Source: Phytophthora sp. 'mugwort' (lineage: Eukaryota > Oomycota > Peronosporomycetes > Peronosporales > Peronosporaceae). From it: a DNA stretch of 64,000 nucleotides. Positions 1 through 10,666 of the stretch are shown piece after piece. The stretch spans positions 434,001-498,000 of the forward strand of contig JAUCEF010000001.1 in the NCBI GenBank assembly GCA_033558025.1. Direction: 5' to 3'. The notes beneath the pieces are model-generated. The model searched no databases, was not told the DNA's origin, and saw only the letters and a list, made by a program, of their open reading frames with translations. How positions within the stretch are numbered: the first letter of the stretch is position 1; each line of letters begins with the position of its first letter. The position numbers and the translations under genes were made by a program.

Positions 1-44
1 AAAGGTGCCGAGCGCGGATCCCATTTTCTAACATTGCGTTATTT

Positions 45-287
45 TCACTCTCGACAAAACTTCGAAAAACGCCACTCAAATAAGAGTAACGACGCCCAAA
101 CTTCGTTGTATGTGTCGGTCATGATACTAGTCGTGTCTTCATCTTCTTCTCCAGTATCATCTTGCGCGATATCTGTAAGATCGGACTCAGTAAAATCGTT
201 GTCGAACTCTCCCTCAACAGAGATTTCTGATTCCGCGGAGTCCATTACATAACCGGAAGGAACATACGTGGACATGTTTGCATGCAC
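45..287 (-). pseudogene. unrecognised acidic ORF fragment, probably transposon-derived
   Basis: This is a short acidic open frame on the minus strand, rich in Asp, Glu, Ser and Thr. It ends in a more conserved-looking stretch with Trp and Phe (VWASLLLFEWRFSKFC). I do not recognise a domain. It lies at the window edge in a region otherwise made of transposase debris, so a fragment of a mobile element is the likeliest origin. That is inference from context only, and the rest of the frame may lie outside the window. Confidence 0.2.
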
Positions 288-825
288 GGTCCATCGCCAG
301 GGCTAAATATTCTTCACATATAGAAATACATTTTGCCGTATTTGGCTTTCAATTCAAGCATCACCGCAAATATTCTTGGCGGGTCGCTGCAGCCTGAACT
401 TTTCACACTGCATTTTGAAGTCCTTTCCGGTCATTCGACAAGCTCTGCGAATGTTTCTAAGGATATGAACTGTACAATATCGCAAATTCATACGAATTCC
501 CGTATTATAAAAAATCGATCTGCAGCACCAATATTTTTTCCACGGTCGCAGAACACTGCACGATCTACGAGCTCGAACTCCAGCACTGTGACATCGTTTT
601 AGAAAACAGTAAATGTTGTCTTCGCTTTAGTATTCACCATAGAGATAGCAAGTGTAAAAAAACGTTATGGTTGTTTCCATCACGTCCAAGCAAGACCAAA
701 ATCACTTCATTGTAGTTCGGATGCTTTGCGTGGGCCCGTCGAAGCCTAACAAAGGCACAAGCCCGCATTGTGCTTAGGTGGATGCTCCGAAGGCAACAAA
801 ACAACTTAAAAATTGCTGGCTCTGG

Positions 826-1212
826 TCAACTTCTAGATCGACCCTTCGTTCCAGCATTGATATCACGCAACTCAGCAAACATAGATGGAATGACAGCAAA
901 AGAAGCCACCCATTCGCCCTCTAGCATTTGGATGATTTTGTCTTTCACTCGATAAACCATTGACCACCGTTTCTTTAAATTGACGAAGTCTCTTGATTGT
1001 ACCAATGAAACAAAGGCTTTGCGCTTAGCACCTCGGTTGCTACCAACGGCGGCGATAAGTGTCGGAAGACATGCCATCTGACTTGCGTTTGGGTCAGCGA
1101 GCGAGCTGCAAAAAGCACTGTCCCGGTTGTTCAGGGTGGATATGTACATGTACTTCGTGTCATTCGAAACTTTCTTAGCGAGTAATCCGGAATTCCCAAG
1201 TACAAGCCGCAT
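826..1212 (-). pseudogene. possible transposase fragment (hAT-like middle region)
   Basis: This 128-residue open frame on the minus strand has a pattern resembling the middle of hAT-type transposases: a stretch with SNRGAKRKAFVSL, then a Trp-containing segment (KKRWSMVYRVKDKII) and a hydrophobic helix. No catalytic triad can be identified, and stops bound it on both sides. I call it a decayed fragment. It could equally be a chance open frame; the assignment rests on a weak pattern match and a transposon-rich neighbourhood. Confidence 0.25.
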
Positions 1213-2205
1213 CGCTGTCTAAATATGTCTTGCTTTGACCTCTTTCCTCCTCCTTTTTTTCACAAGTTTGTTTTGGTTGTACGTGTAATCATCCAAATAC
1301 TCGGTTGCAGACGTGATACTGGCAACCTTTGTTTTATCGCTAGCTCGCACGTTTCCATATTGGTTCTGAAGGTCGAAGGTTGCACGCGAACTAGATAGAC
1401 ATCATCTGTCGACCGTAGCGTTGTCGGAGTTGCCAGAATTGCCGAAGTTGTTTGAGCTGCTGTAGAAGTTGTTGGCGGTGTCGACTGTGGGGCTGGCGCT
1501 GGCGCGGAATGCGGGTGTGAAGTGGTAGACGTTGCAGCTGGGATAAGACTGGGAAATACGATGCAATATGTTATGCCATTGTGATTGGTTATAATATATT
1601 ATGAGGTATAGCCCAATAAGAGAAGGCGTGCACACTTCATTTTAGGAAACTCTATGCTGGATGAGGTGGTAGGGTGACTGGATGACGCAAGCTGGGGCAG
1701 TTGCCCCAGCCACATCGTCCTCCTCACTTCAAAACTGACGGCCTAAACTACAAGCTAACACAATAATAGATTGAGTCCTCTGACCTGGCGGTCCACGCTA
1801 ATATATACTCAACGTCCCTGCATTGAGACGAAGTGCGTCCTGCGACGTTAACTCCAGGAGGGGGTGAACTGATGTTGGGACCTAGCCGACACATCGCCTG
1901 CGGTTTAGAATCTGTGTGCGAAGCACGCAGTCTTAAACCCAGGACCAAGCATAGTATCATATCGCTTGACCCTATAGGGTTAAGCCCGACAGGGAAGGGT
2001 TTTGTGGCCTAGCTGGGTGTTAGTTTTCCTGTCGACATCTCCAACTTTAGCGATTTGTTGGTCATGACACCCGTCCTCGCTGTTCTGATATATTTACCAT
2101 AATAATCCGGTTAAGTACGTGATTGACCAGATAAGGGTATGTTTTTTAAAACTGTTATCTCCGGTACTTAGGAATAGCCTTTGCGAAGATATTTTATGGT
2201 TTCGC

Positions 2206-3468
2206 AAGCAGCAATAATATTTGTTATTGCGCGGATGCGCTTCTCCTTAGCGCAGCCTCCCGTTTGTCTACGAGCGCTGTTTCGAATTTCAGCTTTGAGG
2301 GTCTCATTACTCGCGCATCAAGCGGTTGACAAACAGCAATGCCGTTTGGTGGTAATGGGGCCATTGTAGCATTGGCCTTTTCAGCCACAAGCCGCTGTCG
2401 TTTTTCAGACATGTGACACTCAGAGTCGTCTACAAGAAGGACAACGGGTGCATCAATTTCAAACATTAGAAGTTTTCTACGTAGAACTTCACACTGCGCT
2501 GTCCATCCACACATTCTCGTGGACAGCGTAGCAGTGGTCGTCGGGGTACTTGCCGAGCTCATTTGGCTCGATACGTCCGCCCGGAACGCTGCGAATAATG
2601 AAGAGAATCGGTATTTCATTCTTAAAAACACAAATTTGATTGTTAAATGCATCAATATTTGTAAAAACACCAGGACAAAATTCTTACCGTCATCGCGAAC
2701 TGTCAAACCGCAGTCATGCAGCTTGCACGCTTCTCCGCACCCAATATGCGCGCTGAATCCTTTCTAGCCCACACCTTAATCGGAGGCATGTCAAACAGGA
2801 TGGCTGCTTCGTCCACATTTAGAGCCCCCCCCCCTACTCATATTCCCCTTATTGGCCCCAAAAGTCCAGCGCCAACTGAGCTCGTGTCTCTTAAAGGACA
2901 TCTTGGCAGTTTGGGAAGAGACTCCGTAGCTGTTTTACATATAAACCATTATATCACATTTTGTAAATCTTTAAAAATACATAAAACTCATAGTATAACA
3001 TAATCAAATAGTACGAAATGGCAAGAAGCTGGACCATACGTTCGAGCGCAATTTCTCATTTCTTCCTTCCCTCTAAGATAGGAAGACATCCAGACTGAAT
3101 AAATCTTTCACTGAAGCTTATCATACCTGCGGTCGATAACACCTACACGATAAACATGAAAACAAAAATACAATAATAATAATACAAATCACACGGTAAA
3201 TACAGCTTCATCCCGGCGAACGTCCTTCACGTACGTCAAAAGTCGGGACGCCAGGAAATATTTCATTGCGCCCCTGACCTTTTGACGTCTTCGATGAACC
3301 GTGGCCCTAAAAAAAAATTCAAATCACGTCTGCCTGTTTCCACCAGTCATGGATGGTACCGCCGGCGATGATGAGCTGCTTCGAAGCATTCTTCACGCCA
3401 ACGCGCTCCGCCAGCTTTAACGCCTCGCGCTTTCGATTGATCGTGTAGCTTCGCTTAGTGCGCTTCAT
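2206..3468 (-). pseudogene. pogo/CENP-B-type transposase remnant
   Basis: Pieces of one pogo-like transposase can be read on the minus strand in order. At 3468-3319 a 49-codon open frame beginning MKRTKRSYTINRKREALKLA looks like the N-terminal helix-turn-helix. Around 3280-3185 another frame gives a Lys/Arg-rich helix. Near 2820-2720 a segment with NVDEAAILFDMPP resembles the first catalytic Asp region of DDE_1 domains. At 2706-2224 a segment contains LLVDDSECH and then LPPNGIAVCQPLD, matching the second Asp block and the 'LPPN...QPLD' block of the family. Frames change between the pieces, so the gene is dead. Terminal repeats were not found. Confidence 0.55.
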
Positions 3469-4439
3469 ATCGCAGAATTAAATGTAAGATTACCGACAGT
3501 GTGGCAAAGATTTACCTCTAGCCATTCCTGTTATCTTTTTTTAGATTATTGGCTAAATCAAGTTTAAAGCTCGATTGGATTGGCTAAAAATCAGTTTGGC
3601 TTACTACGAAGCACGCGTGGTACTATAATCAAAAGCCGGCTTTTTGTGTCGGCCGCTTTGTCTGTACCAAGACCAAGAATTCAGATTTGGAGCAACGCTG
3701 CTTCGCTTGAAGATTGCAGCCAGGATTCCAAACAATCCGCTCAGATGGGAATGTTGCTGCTCGGCCCCAATACTAAACGATTTCCCAATACTTATTTACG
3801 GATTCCAGACATACCTGAGACTTGCACAGATGAAATCATGGTGGAAGCAAAGTTGCTGTTTTTTTTTTTACGAGATTTACCGGCGAACATGGTAGTAAGT
3901 CCCCAGACTATGATTGTGCTGCTTCTGCTGGTAGTACCAGTGGTACCTCCCAAACCACGAAGGCATTGCTGCCTAGGAAATGATGAGTCCTCACCGGGGT
4001 GAGGGGATATCTGAGTAAGTATTGGTGGACTCAAATAAATAAGGAAGCCGATGATGTCCTAGATAAGTAACTCTCATTGATTGGAGTGGGCCGAAGTGGC
4101 GAACATTCATACATGGATATTGACGTGTTCGGTGCAGTGCTTGGTAAACTGTCAATGCCATTACCGAGCTAGAAGACGTGTCTGCTCGTTTAAGTCCGCC
4201 GCAATATTTTTTGAGACTTTAAGTCCGCCGCAATATTTATTGAGACCGGGTAAACAATGCTGGACAGGGATGCCCATTATTCGATATATAACTATTGTTG
4301 TAGGATTAGCGAAATAGAAGTTTGTTCGTATTCCATGTAGCGATTAAATAAGTAATGTCAGACACATTGTTGACACAGTAAATTACTGCAATCGTGTTAT
4401 TCGACTCCTTACAAGCACTTCTCTACCGTCGCTACATCC

Positions 4440-6190
4440 CAGCACGAATTATTAGTCTTCAGGAAGAGTAGCATCTCCAGAATCATGGGAGAGAGGCGGT
4501 GGCGCTCGTGGCGCAAAACAGTACGCGCAACGCTAAAAAGCCTCTCCACTATGTTGGAGGTGGACGAATAGCCCCCAGCAACACGTACGAAGCAGGTTCA
4601 GCGGCAACCTTGCGACGCTTAAGTGTGTGCTACGCAAAACCTTCCGTACTCGCTAGGGTGGGATCCAGCATGCCCGCTGGTGTGCGCCTGAAAGGCCCCA
4701 CCACGGCAGCTTCATCGTCCGTAAGCGAAGTCGGCTGACCGTCTAGCACCTTCATCACCGCCTTCTTGAATACAACGGAGTGGACGATGGCACCATCGGA
4801 TGCTACACATAAAACCCTTTTTAGAAGCGTAAAACCAAATACCAAAATGTCCCAAGCTTACGTACCCAGGTACTTGTTGAATAATGGCCGAATATCGAGC
4901 AGCGCGTCGAACAGAACTCGCGCATCCAGCGTCGGGTCAGCGGCTTGCAGTCGCATCGATACGGACTCGACTTCGCACAGGCTCGTGAAAAGCAGCTCGA
5001 GCTTTCGATGCTTGCGGTCGCGAAGGCAGGAAGTCCGCGAGATCCTCGCCGTCCACAGAGATAAACTCTCGGAGCGTTTGAGCATCGAAAGGTCGACGAC
5101 TAGCATGTGTCCTGCCGAATACAGCAGCCAACGGGGTTTTGGTACTAATACCAGAAATTACAAAACACCCCAAACTAGTCACAAAAATGATCCCACAAAG
5201 AGCAATGGCTTCAAATAGCAGGTACCACTTACCGTAATTTGGCCGCTTGTTTTAGGGTCTGCAGCTTCCGCATCAGCTGCTGTACTTGTTCGTGGACGTC
5301 GTCATAGGGTCCCACATAGTCGCGAACTGCCAAGTGCCAGTCGGTGACTTGCACAGCCAACCTGTGGCACAACCATCAGGTTCGCAAGCCGCTTGTTGAC
5401 AGCACAGTTGTCCCCGACTAAAAACAGGCACCCAGAAATGGATTTACCATAAAACGGTAAAAAAAAACGGTTCATAGCCGTCAGGTGGCCTTCAGCGTTG
5501 AGCTGGTCGTCAGGCTCGTTCATCACGGGCACCATGGACAAAAGCGAAGAGCGAGGGCCGCTTGGAGAGTCGTAGCATGCATAGACACCCAGGTACTGCT
5601 CCGTGCCATGACCCCAGGCGTCGATGATCTGGCCAAAACGCTCAGGCATGCCGTCACCGATAGCTTCTCCACCGCCATCGTCACAGCCTCTATTATGGCG
5701 GTCAGAATTGCCACCGAGATGGGGTTTAGTTTCGTGTACCTAAACAGAAGAGTCTAAATTAAAGAAACAGATTAACCAAAAATAATAAAACTGAAAATTC
5801 TTACTGGCGGGTTTCCTTGGACTCGCAGAAGGAAAGCGGTAGGTTACCGTTGATAACCCACCGCAGCACACCTACCGATTTAAAGCTTTCTGGCCCACCC
5901 ACGGCAACAGCGTCCCGGTCGCGGCGACGCTGGCGTCACGCATGTCGGTTTCGATTTTCGGGTGCGACGTCCGAACGTGTGACACCAGGTTCGTGTAGGC
6001 GTGTGCTTGTGACACTTGCCGCAGGACTTAATTTGTGGTACCCCGTGGGGTCTCCCTCCTCATCCAGGCAGGGCTTGAAGTAGAAGCAGAATATCTGCCT
6101 GGGCGAGAAGGTAGGCGAGGGGTGGGGGGTGGGGGTAGCAGCGAGGACGTTGTCAGCCATCATAGAATCGAGAGGGGTGCAGGAGGGGGT
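4440..6190 (-). pseudogene. decayed hAT-family transposase
   Basis: Minus-strand fragments resemble the hAT transposase at 17.5-19.0 kb. The frame at 5649-5302 contains a block with GDNCAVNKRLANLM and VGCASHRLAL, which parallels GDNCVTNQAVATRL and VGCASHRCNLAM in the later element. Frames at 5182-4630 carry further C-terminal pieces. A Cys/His-containing frame at 6163-5936 may be the BED zinc finger. Stops and frame changes throughout show that it is nonfunctional. Boundaries are approximate because I could not find inverted repeats or a target duplication. Confidence 0.55.
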
Positions 6191-6817
6191 GCCAGACTGG
6201 GTACTTTTCGAAAGTGAGGTGTGGAGTTCAAGTTGAAAGGCTGGCTCTAGATGGATGGCCGCAGCAGTCCCATTGAGTTGGTTGGAGCAGGAATAAATTT
6301 TCGATATTTAGAAAGAGTTACATAAATTTCTTATGAAAATTGGACCAAGCCGAAAATAAAATACTGGTGCCGAAAATACACATATATTTTCGGATGTATT
6401 TATTTTTGGGCATCCTGGTGCTGGTACAAGTCCAGATAGGCCGCTGTTCATCGACAGCTTTTCAAGAAAAAGTCTACCCGACGGGCATCTTGTCTTGGGT
6501 CCTCTCCGCCTGCGTACTAGTAACGGACAGGGCCAACATCAGCCCATACCCCAGCACAACCGCCAGGAGATTGTTGGCATGGGGGTGCAAGCGTAACCCA
6601 TTACAGACCACTTTCGTATTTTTTGGAGATAGTATTAGTAGTCTGCATTAGTAACATTACTTATGGTAGTGATACTACTAACTAAAAAAAAGAGAAATAC
6701 TAATATTTGGGTTTGAATAATTAAGTTCTGCAAATAAGAAAATACTAATTGAAAACATTACTACTACTACTACAAGCAGTTTCGAAACCCTAATTCGGCG
6801 GTCGTCCTCTCCTCTGA
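6191..6817. other. intergenic, upstream of the P450
   Basis: No gene is supported here. The last 150 bases before the P450 are AT-rich and contain a short run of CTA triplets near 6760-6775. The promoter presumably lies here, but I see no clear oomycete initiator. Confidence 0.3.
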
Positions 6818-6913
6818 TTGGCTTGTCGCCACTCCGACACAAAGAGATGCAGTCCTAACGCCGCCACCTCTCGTCAATTGAGACTTCCCACTTCACCCCT
6901 GTCAGGATTCCTG

Positions 6914-8521
6914 ATGGGCGGGTCTTCTACGTCGTCCGCCTTATGGGTGGCTCTACCTACGGCCGCGGCTGCCGCCATGCTCGTGTATCTGCTCATTCCT
7001 GACGAGCGTCAGCGCGCTATCCGCCGTCTTCCAGCGCCGGCGTCGACTCTTCCCCTGCTGGGCAACACCCTGGACCTCATGAGTCTGGAGCAGCCGCGGC
7101 TACACGACTGGATCGCCGAGCAGTGCAAGGCCTTCGGTGGTCGCACATGGCGTCTGCAGGTGTTGGGCGCTCCTCCGCTCGTTGTCGTGAGCAGCGTCGA
7201 GTGCTTCGAGGATGTGCTGAAGACCCAGTTTGAAGTCTTCGATAAGGGCAGCCGCATGAACACAATCTTCCGCGACGTGGCAGGTGGCGGCATTGTGGCC
7301 GTGGACGGCGCCAAGTGGGTAGCGCAGCGAAAGATGCTCAGCCGCCTGTTCACTATGCGCGCCTTCCGCGAGACCATCTCGCAGTGCGTGCACGACTACA
7401 CGCTCGTGCTCGGCCGCTTTCTCAACGACGCGGCGCGGACAGGGGCTCCCATCGACTTTGCCGACGTCATGCATCGGTTTTCGTTCGACGTGTTCACGGA
7501 CATTTCATTTGGATTGCAGGCTAATTCGCTCGAGGGGGGCGAGCACACGCAGTTTATGGAAGCGATGGGCAAGATCGTCCACAACCTTGAGCTCCGGTTC
7601 CATTCGCCTGATTGGCTTTGGAAGTTGAAGCGCGCGCTTAAAATCGGGAGCGAGAAGGAGCTGGCGGAGGAAGTGGCCATACTGGACAAGATGGTGTTCA
7701 CTATCATTAACAAGAACATGGAGCGTAAGTTTAACCCGGACGTAGCGGCCAACGAGTGGCCCCCGCGACCTCCTAGGACCACAAAAGACGTGGTGTCGCT
7801 GTTCTTGGATGCTCATGACGAGCAGAAGACAGCGAATGAGGCGGGTGACACCCCGCTCGACGCCAGCTTCTTAAGAGATGTCGCTGTCGTGGTACTGCTG
7901 GCCGGCATGGACACCACAGCATGGTCCTTGTCGTGGCTGATCGTCATGCTCAACCGTAACCCAAAGGTCGAGACCAAGCTGCGTCAGGAGCTTCGTGAGA
8001 AATTGCCTCGTTTGTTTAGTGACCCCAACTACGTCCCTACTATGGACGACGTGGAGAGCCTCGTGTACCTGGACGCCGTACTGCGCGAGAACCTCCGGTT
8101 GAATCCAGTCGTGCCACTTAACGCAAAAGAGGCGAACCGTGATACGACACTCGTCGATGGCACGTTTGTGAAGAAGGGCACACGCGTCTACATTCCGTCC
8201 TACACGCTGGGCCGTATGAAGAGCGTGTGGGGCCGAGATGCGTCCAAGTTCAAGCCGGAGCGATGGCTCATGCAGGATCCGTGGACGGACGAGCTGACTA
8301 TCCGCCCCGTGTCGGCGTTTCAGTTCGTGTCCTTCCACGCCGGACCGCGCACATGCTTGGGCATGCGCTTCGCCATGCTCGAGATGAAGACCGTCACGGC
8401 TTACATGCTCAGCAAATACCACTTTACGACCAAGGAGAACCCCAAGAGTTATACATACGATGTGGCCTCGGTGCTACAGATCAAGGGCCCATTGACTGTC
8501 AAGGTGCAGCGAGCCGGCTAG
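6914..8521 (+). CDS. cytochrome P450 monooxygenase (CYP4/CYP86-like clan)
   Basis: This is a full-length P450 in a single open frame. The frame opens at 6818, but the Met at 6914 is preferred because it is followed at once by a hydrophobic anchor (ALWVALPTAAAAAMLVYLL) and the Pro-rich hinge usual for ER-bound P450s. Counted from 6818, the I-helix motif AGMDTT lies near residue 361, the K-helix ExxR (ENLR) near 424, and the heme loop FHAGPRTCLG has its Cys ligand near 513. All signature residues are present. The sequence style (VSFHAGPRTCLG and the adjacent helix) resembles plant CYP86/94 and fungal CYP52 fatty-acid omega-hydroxylases. Oomycetes have related CYP5014-5017 families. Substrate is inference; the protein would act at the ER membrane with a P450 reductase. 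It is followed by two heme-thiolate peroxidases on the same strand. Confidence 0.9.
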   Translation: MGGSSTSSALWVALPTAAAAAMLVYLLIPDERQRAIRRLPAPASTLPLLGNTLDLMSLEQPRLHDWIAEQCKAFGGRTWRLQVLGAPPLVVVSSVECFEDVLKTQFEVFDKGSRMNTIFRDVAGGGIVAVDGAKWVAQRKMLSRLFTMRAFRETISQCVHDYTLVLGRFLNDAARTGAPIDFADVMHRFSFDVFTDISFGLQANSLEGGEHTQFMEAMGKIVHNLELRFHSPDWLWKLKRALKIGSEKELAEEVAILDKMVFTIINKNMERKFNPDVAANEWPPRPPRTTKDVVSLFLDAHDEQKTANEAGDTPLDASFLRDVAVVVLLAGMDTTAWSLSWLIVMLNRNPKVETKLRQELREKLPRLFSDPNYVPTMDDVESLVYLDAVLRENLRLNPVVPLNAKEANRDTTLVDGTFVKKGTRVYIPSYTLGRMKSVWGRDASKFKPERWLMQDPWTDELTIRPVSAFQFVSFHAGPRTCLGMRFAMLEMKTVTAYMLSKYHFTTKENPKSYTYDVASVLQIKGPLTVKVQRAG

Positions 8522-8793
8522 ACTAGCAAGTTGTCTTAACTAGTGTGTTGTATACCTCGACCGTTTAGAATCCTCGCGGGTCTTGCGTGCCATTCGCCTT
8601 CCATTAATCTAATCGAATACTCTTATACGAGAGCATCTCCAGATACGCACAGGAACCTTCTAAGTAGCACTAGTGCCTACAGTTATTCAAGACTCACTGG
8701 TGTTATCCGTGGCTAGAATCGGGATGAAGGTCATCGGCGTCGCCTTTCGCTGCCACGCATTGTCGAATTTCCACGATCGGTTCAAATTCCATC

Positions 8794-9603
8794 ATGACGA
8801 CCACCGCAGCGCTGTCGGTCACATTGACATGTGGAGTATTCGTGATAGCTCTCAACTCGCTCTTCTTGGTCAATAACTCGCCCCCTCCGCCTGTAACTCA
8901 GCCATCGCTGACCACGGGACAGCACGAATACTTTCGACCACCTGACGACCAGGTCTGGGGCCTTCCAGGGAACAATTCATTTCCCTTCTTCCGCAGTCCG
9001 TGCCCAGCCCTTAATGCTCTAGCCAACCATGGCCACCTCCCTCGAGACGGGAAGGCGCTGACCCCTGCCATCTTAAGGGATAGTATCATGAAGGTTTACA
9101 ACCTGGACAAGAAGCTCCTCGACGTCATTTTCGTCGCTTTGCCGTCAGCTTTCACGCTCGCTGACCTTGGCGATCCCAATTTCATTGACCATGATGCGTC
9201 ATTGGTCCATGTTGATTCGTTCTTTCAGGTGGAACCGTACAAGATCAACCGGACTCTCGTGGACAAGCTGCTGTCGAGCGCTGAAGACGTTGAAGGACAT
9301 GGACGGGTGCTCACTATACATTCAGTGGCCCGCTTCCGTCGTTACCGAGAGATCGAGTGTGCTCGAGACAACCCAGAGTTCAGGATGAGTGCGTTGGCCA
9401 GCTTCGTGGCCAACGGTGAGGCATCCTTTGTCTTGCTCGGCTTGGGGGACTACGCCAGCGCGACCATCTCGGTCGAGCATGCTCGAGCATTTCTGGTGGA
9501 TGAACGAATTCCTGCGGATTTCTGTCCATCCAAGACGCCGATAACCATCACAAATGTGCTTCTCGTCATTGCAGAGCTCCAAATCCGAGCTTGGCTGGGT
9601 TAA
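8794..9603 (+). CDS. heme-thiolate peroxidase (chloroperoxidase/UPO-like), copy A
   Basis: This 269-residue protein belongs to the Peroxidase_2 (chloroperoxidase / unspecific peroxygenase) family. It opens with a hydrophobic segment at residues 5-28 that could be a signal peptide or anchor. The family signature follows near residues 68-86: SPCPALNALANHG with PRDG. Its Cys is the heme thiolate ligand. The second signature, normally Glu-His-Asp-x-Ser, reads DHDAS near residue 130, so the Glu that in Caldariomyces chloroperoxidase helps bind a cation beside heme is replaced by Asp. Such enzymes use hydrogen peroxide to oxygenate or halogenate organic substrates, usually outside the cell. It is 171 bases from a paralogue, evidently a tandem duplicate. 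Confidence 0.85.
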   Translation: MTTTAALSVTLTCGVFVIALNSLFLVNNSPPPPVTQPSLTTGQHEYFRPPDDQVWGLPGNNSFPFFRSPCPALNALANHGHLPRDGKALTPAILRDSIMKVYNLDKKLLDVIFVALPSAFTLADLGDPNFIDHDASLVHVDSFFQVEPYKINRTLVDKLLSSAEDVEGHGRVLTIHSVARFRRYREIECARDNPEFRMSALASFVANGEASFVLLGLGDYASATISVEHARAFLVDERIPADFCPSKTPITITNVLLVIAELQIRAWLG

Positions 9604-9774
9604 GCCGCCGCGCTGTAGCAGACGTGACAGTGATTGAGAATATCCAGCGTAAGGTGTCATTGTTGCCATATCTCACCATATAATGAAGTTCATTCAACCC
9701 ACCTCCAGCGCATCTTGACAACGTCATTATACAATGCTCCCGTCTTCCAGCTCCAAAGCTGATTTTGCGTCCCA

Positions 9775-10587
9775 ATGGCCAAGCGAGTCGTCAACCCGGC
9801 CTTTATCATCATGATATCCGTTCCAATTGCGCTGACCCTCAACATCTTCATCGTCATGAACCAGCAAACGTTGATTCTTCCGCAACATTTGGATCTCACT
9901 GGAACGAACCCGTACTTTCGACCTCAGGGTGACGCGGTTTCAGGGTTCAAAGACAGCATGGCCAAGTATCATCGGAGTCCGTGTCCAGCGCTCAACGTTC
10001 TGGCCAATCACGGATTCCTTCCACGTGATGGCAAGAACTTAACCCCAAAACTTCTTCTAGAAACCCTCGTCGAAGTCTACAACCTCGACCCATCGCTCGC
10101 AAAATTCCTCGTGAACAGCTTGCCAGCTCAGTTCACGCTCGCGGATCTTGGGGAGCACAATTTCATCGAGCACGACGCTTCACTTGTCCATGATGACTCG
10201 TGGGGTGGAGAAGACCCGTCATTCGTGAACATTACATTGGCCACGAACCTGCTTTCATGTAGCAACAAGGACCTTCAACTGACCAGAACTACCTTAGCCA
10301 TGTATCGCCGTGAGCGAGAGGCTTCCAGCGCTGCGAATACGCCGGACTTTGAAGAGACATTCACTACCGAGCGAGCTCTGACAGGTTACTCCGAGGCGGC
10401 CATATTGCTTCTGGTGATGGGGGAGCATCCGACGAGCATTTCAGTTGACCGCACCCGTACTTTCTTGGTCGAAGAGCGAATTCCAAGTGATTACGAGAAA
10501 CCGCGTGTACCGGTCACACTTGCTCGATCTCTGTGGCTCACGTTGCAGCTCAAGGTGCTTGCCCTGTTAAGCACTGTTTTAGCATGA
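9775..10587 (+). CDS. heme-thiolate peroxidase (chloroperoxidase/UPO-like), copy B
   Basis: This is a 270-residue tandem paralogue of the preceding gene with the same architecture: an N-terminal hydrophobic segment (VVNPAFIIMISVPIALTLNI), then SPCPALNVLANHG...PRDG with the heme-ligand Cys near residue 70. The second signature near residue 132 is the canonical EHDAS, unlike copy A. A C-terminal hydrophobic tail (LKVLALLSTVLA) could be a membrane or GPI-type signal, though this is uncertain. Homology to copy A extends over the full length, but the two are clearly diverged (for example LVHDDSWGGEDPS versus LVHVDSFFQVEPY). The duplication is therefore not recent, unlike the sugar transporters nearby. 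The predicted role is hydrogen-peroxide-dependent oxidation of small molecules in the secretory pathway or outside the cell. Confidence 0.87.
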   Translation: MAKRVVNPAFIIMISVPIALTLNIFIVMNQQTLILPQHLDLTGTNPYFRPQGDAVSGFKDSMAKYHRSPCPALNVLANHGFLPRDGKNLTPKLLLETLVEVYNLDPSLAKFLVNSLPAQFTLADLGEHNFIEHDASLVHDDSWGGEDPSFVNITLATNLLSCSNKDLQLTRTTLAMYRREREASSAANTPDFEETFTTERALTGYSEAAILLLVMGEHPTSISVDRTRTFLVEERIPSDYEKPRVPVTLARSLWLTLQLKVLALLSTVLA

Positions 10588-10666
10588 ACAACACCTTATT
10601 AACCCACAATAACACATAATCGAACAGTGGATTATCAACTTTCTCACGTCGTTTTAAAACGTTAGT

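Noticed and set aside
7871..8422. 183-codon minus-strand frame
   Set aside because: Antisense to the conserved C-terminal half of the P450.
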